A stretch of 64,000 nt of DNA, from contig VXVC01000007.1 of the NCBI GenBank assembly GCA_009836625.1, forward strand, positions 559,807 through 623,806, written 5' to 3'. This DNA comes from Holophagales bacterium. GTDB lineage: Bacteria > Acidobacteriota > Thermoanaerobaculia > Multivoradales > Multivoraceae. Position numbers and translations under genes: made by a program. Under the pieces are notes generated by a model that worked only from the letters and a program-made list of their open reading frames with translations, did not search any database and was not told the DNA's origin. Below, one piece after another: positions 61,899 through 64,000 of the stretch (positions are counted from its first letter, which is position 1; every line of letters starts with the position of its first letter).

Positions 61899-62698
61899 CG
61901 CAGTTGCTCCCGGTCGTGCGGGCCGACGACCTCCACGCCGTCGACGCTGTAGGCGAAGGAGAACCGGAAGCCCCGGTGCACCTCGCGCGGCGCGATCGCC
62001 TGCAGATCCTCCAGCGTGTTCTCACCGAAGGCCAGCGTGGCCGGCCCTTCCCAGATCTCGGTCGAGTCCCGGTCGTAGCCGCCCGCGCGGACCATCTCGA
62101 ACACGGTGGGTTCGAGCCCGGCGGCGGCCGGAAAGTGGCGCGTGTTGAACATCGGCGGAGCGTTCACCGTCGGCCCCGTCTCGCTGATCCCCTCGAGCTC
62201 GACGACGGCGCGGACGATCTGGCGGTCGTTGGCGGTGCAGGTCGCGCCGAAGCGGGTTCCGGGCGCGAGCCGGCACGCCGCCTTGCCGACCTCGAAACTG
62301 CGCGTCATGTGGATCGAGCCGAGCTTCTTCGGGAAGCCCTGCACCCAGCCGCGGAACATCGCGAAGTCCTTGTCGACCCAGATGTAGACGCAGCGCGAGA
62401 CCGGCTCGCCCCGAAAGCTGGCGCCGACGACGATGAAGCACTCCTTGTACTGGGACTGGATCGGGTCCTCCAGCTCGTGCAGGTCGTCGGAGCAGGACTG
62501 CCAGTCGGCGAAGATGACGCAGGCCATGTCCGGCCGCTCGGCGGGTTCGAGCTCCGCCGGCAGCAGGGCCGTGATGGCGTCAGCATCGGTGCTGTACTCG
62601 ACGATCAGGAAGTCGCAGGAGTAGTGCCAGGGCGGCGCCGGCACGAGGCCGCCGCGACCGCTGGCGGAGAGGGGGCCGCTGTAGCCCTTGAGTGGCAT
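61895..62698 (-). CDS. Acetoacetate-decarboxylase-family protein
   Basis: 267 residues of the ADC fold. The segment WVQGFPKKLGSIHMTRSF matches the region with the Schiff-base Lys of acetoacetate decarboxylase (PKK), and PPWHYSCDFLIVEYSTD resembles the N-terminal sheet. ADC-superfamily members include decarboxylases, hydratases and aldolase-like enzymes in aromatic or oligoketide catabolism. Sitting between a GATase-like gene and an FAH gene, it probably acts on a beta-keto or enol acid intermediate. Confidence 0.82.
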   Translation of the reverse strand: MPLKGYSGPLSASGRGGLVPAPPWHYSCDFLIVEYSTDADAITALLPAELEPAERPDMACVIFADWQSCSDDLHELEDPIQSQYKECFIVVGASFRGEPVSRCVYIWVDKDFAMFRGWVQGFPKKLGSIHMTRSFEVGKAACRLAPGTRFGATCTANDRQIVRAVVELEGISETGPTVNAPPMFNTRHFPAAAGLEPTVFEMVRAGGYDRDSTEIWEGPATLAFGENTLEDLQAIAPREVHRGFRFSFAYSVDGVEVVGPHDREQLR

Positions 62699-62711
62699 GT
62701 CGCCTAAGTCC

Positions 62712-63488
62712 TCAGACCGTTGATGGATGGGATGAGCAGAAGTCGACGAGGGCGCCGAACAGCCGACCGCCGTCCTCCCGCGCGGTGACCTCGGGGTGCC
62801 ACTGCACGCCGAGGCAGAACGGAAGCCGGGGATCCTCCAGCGCCTCGATCACGCCGTCCGGCGCGGTCGCGGCCACGCGGAGCCCCTCACCCAGCCGGCC
62901 GGCGCCCTGGTGATGGTGCGAAGCGATCTCGACCTCGCCCTCATCCACGCTCGCCTCCATCGCCGCCGCCAGGTGCGTCCCCGGCTCGATCGTCACCATG
63001 TGCCGCGTGAACTCGCCCAGCACGTCGCGGTGAGGCTTCATGTCGAGCCGGTCGCCGAGGTGCTGTTCCAGGTCGCCGCCGTAGAGGATGTTCAGGAGCT
63101 GGAAACCGCGGCAGATCCCCAGGATCGGCATCCGGCGTTCGAGCGCGGCGCGGCCGATCGCCAGTTCGACCCGATCGCGCATCTCGTCGTGCTCGTCGTT
63201 CTCCGGGTGCGGTTCCGCGCCGTAGATCCCCGCGTCGAAGTCCTTGCCGCCCATGAAGACGATGCCGTCGAGGTCGTCGAGCGCGGCCCCGGGTTCCTCG
63301 TCGTACGGCTCGACGCTGGGGATGATGACCGGCGCCCCGCCGGCGGCCGCGATCGCCGAGACGTAGTCGTGCGGGACCATCGAGACGACCTCGTCCCACG
63401 GGCCGATGATCGCGTCCCGGACGTCGCCGACGATGCCGATCCGCGGCCGCCGGCCACGCCCCGAGTTGTCCGCCGCGCCTGCGCTCAT
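62712..63488 (-). CDS. Class I glutamine-amidotransferase-like hydrolase (PuuD family)
   Basis: 258 residues. The nucleophile is in ILGICRGFQLLNILYGG (Cys in GICRG) and the His-x-Glu pair is in VQWHPEVTA, completing the triad. This is the gamma-glutamyl-GABA hydrolase (PuuD) family. The ATG at 63488 overlaps the P450 stop (ATGA). Inside a ring-cleavage operon it may cleave a gamma-glutamyl conjugate of an amine or acid substrate, as in glutamylated aniline pathways. That is inference. Confidence 0.87.
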   Translation of the reverse strand: MSAGAADNSGRGRRPRIGIVGDVRDAIIGPWDEVVSMVPHDYVSAIAAAGGAPVIIPSVEPYDEEPGAALDDLDGIVFMGGKDFDAGIYGAEPHPENDEHDEMRDRVELAIGRAALERRMPILGICRGFQLLNILYGGDLEQHLGDRLDMKPHRDVLGEFTRHMVTIEPGTHLAAAMEASVDEGEVEIASHHHQGAGRLGEGLRVAATAPDGVIEALEDPRLPFCLGVQWHPEVTAREDGGRLFGALVDFCSSHPSTV

Positions 63489-64000
63489 CGGTAGCGAACT
63501 CCCATGTGCTTGATGCCGTTGAAGAAGTTGGAGCGCAGCCGCTCCGGCCCCGAGACCAGTTCGAGGCGGTCGAGATGGGGCCGCAGCTCCTCCAGCGCGA
63601 TCTTGATCTCGAGCCGCGCCAGGTACGCGCCCAGGCAGAAGTGCGGCCCGATGCCGAAGGTCAGGTGCCGGTTCGGCTTGCGGCCGACGTCGAATCGGTT
63701 GGGTTCCTCGAACACGTCCTCGTCCCGGTTCGCGCTCGTGTACCACATCGCGACCTTGTCGCCGGCGCGGATGACCTCGCCGCGCATCTCGACGTCCTCG
63801 GTGGCCGTGCGGCGGAAGTGGTGAACCGCCGTCACCGTCCGCAGCACCTCGTCGGCGGCGGTTGTCGCGAGGTCCTCGCCGCCGGCGACGACGCGCGCCG
63901 CCTGGTCGGGGTGACGCAGCAGCTCGTACATGCCGCCCGACAGCGAGTGGCGCGTCGTCTCGTTGCCCGCTGCCGCCAGCAGCAGGAAGTAGAGGTCGAA
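63485..64000 (-). CDS. Cytochrome P450, C-terminal part (runs off the window)
   Basis: The last ~171 residues of a P450. I-helix oxygen-binding motif LLLAAAGNETTRHSL, ExxR region (ADEVLRTVT, with EVLR), and heme loop FGIGPHFCLGAYLARLE with the axial Cys. It is of the soluble bacterial type. It starts the coupled run in this window and would hydroxylate or demethylate the substrate before ring opening. The N-terminus lies outside. Confidence 0.93.
   Translation of the reverse strand, partial: FDLYFLLLAAAGNETTRHSLSGGMYELLRHPDQAARVVAGGEDLATTAADEVLRTVTAVHHFRRTATEDVEMRGEVIRAGDKVAMWYTSANRDEDVFEEPNRFDVGRKPNRHLTFGIGPHFCLGAYLARLEIKIALEELRPHLDRLELVSGPERLRSNFFNGIKHMGVRYR

Noticed and set aside
1..64000. 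CRISPR array, rRNA operon, insertion sequence or phage
   Set aside because: No spaced direct repeats, rRNA stretches, transposase or phage structural genes were seen.

Overview
The window is high-GC DNA, densely coded on both strands, with many 1-4 nt stop/start overlaps (ATGA, GTGA). A large Oar-type TonB receptor with an N-terminal carboxypeptidase-regulatory domain, a VWFA-related domain protein, a CRTAC1/ASPIC-UnbV protein, secreted TPR proteins and four Cys-type sulfatases together suggest a heterotrophic diderm of the Acidobacteriota type, probably a marine or host-associated degrader. This is inferred from protein families only; the window holds no rRNA.

Layout: (1) 1-4490, minus strand, F1Fo ATP synthase genes for b', b, delta, alpha, gamma and the 5' part of beta. 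(2) 4.65-8.5 kb, a DUF4143-type ATPase gene preceded by two tandem palindromes, a SUMF1-fold protein, a PP2C phosphatase and ftcD. (3) 8.4-14.1 kb, a cell-wall and RNA block: N-acetylmuramoyl amidase, GerMN lipoprotein, murI, rph, mpl, then tRNA-Glu(CTC). (4) 14.1-28.6 kb, aromatic catabolism and sulfatases: an extradiol dioxygenase / flavin hydroxylase / hydrolase set, and an hmgA / MBL / flavin monooxygenase / DUF2783 / sulfatase operon, then GST and DUF3604 genes. (5) 28.6-36.3 kb, a thioredoxin-like gene with an in-frame UGA at its redox Cys position, a TolB-like propeller, a third sulfatase, a YafQ/DinJ toxin-antitoxin pair, an esterase, a TauD-type dioxygenase and a diheme protein. (6) 36.3-45.3 kb, a minus-strand run LacI - MFS - VWFA - TPR - TPR - CRTAC1. 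(7) 45.3-53.1 kb, a glycan locus (TonB receptor, GH3 glucosidase, SSS symporter) behind two LacI-type operators. (8) 53.1-58.7 kb, a sulfatase/DJ-1 fusion divergent from a TetR gene, a VapBC-like pair and a serine hydrolase. (9) 58.7-64 kb, a tightly coupled catabolic operon: P450, GATase-like hydrolase, ADC-family protein, FAH-family protein, aldehyde dehydrogenase and VOC dioxygenase.

The strongest finding is the gene at 28621-29835. A single frame of 405 codons is interrupted only by a UGA that replaces the first Cys of a CPYC-type redox motif, and a perfect 6-bp hairpin with a GGUCG loop lies 14 nt after the UGA. This is what a bacterial selenoprotein with a SECIS element looks like. The product also carries a DsbD-alpha-like C-terminal domain.

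Second is a dispersed repeat of three consecutive hairpins (38856, 41136, 58671, perhaps a remnant at 33067). Hairpin sequences differ between copies while pairing is kept. The repeat appears to be translated as the N-terminal leader of two TPR proteins and supplies the stop codon of a third gene. No stretch longer than about 220 bp lacks a gene.
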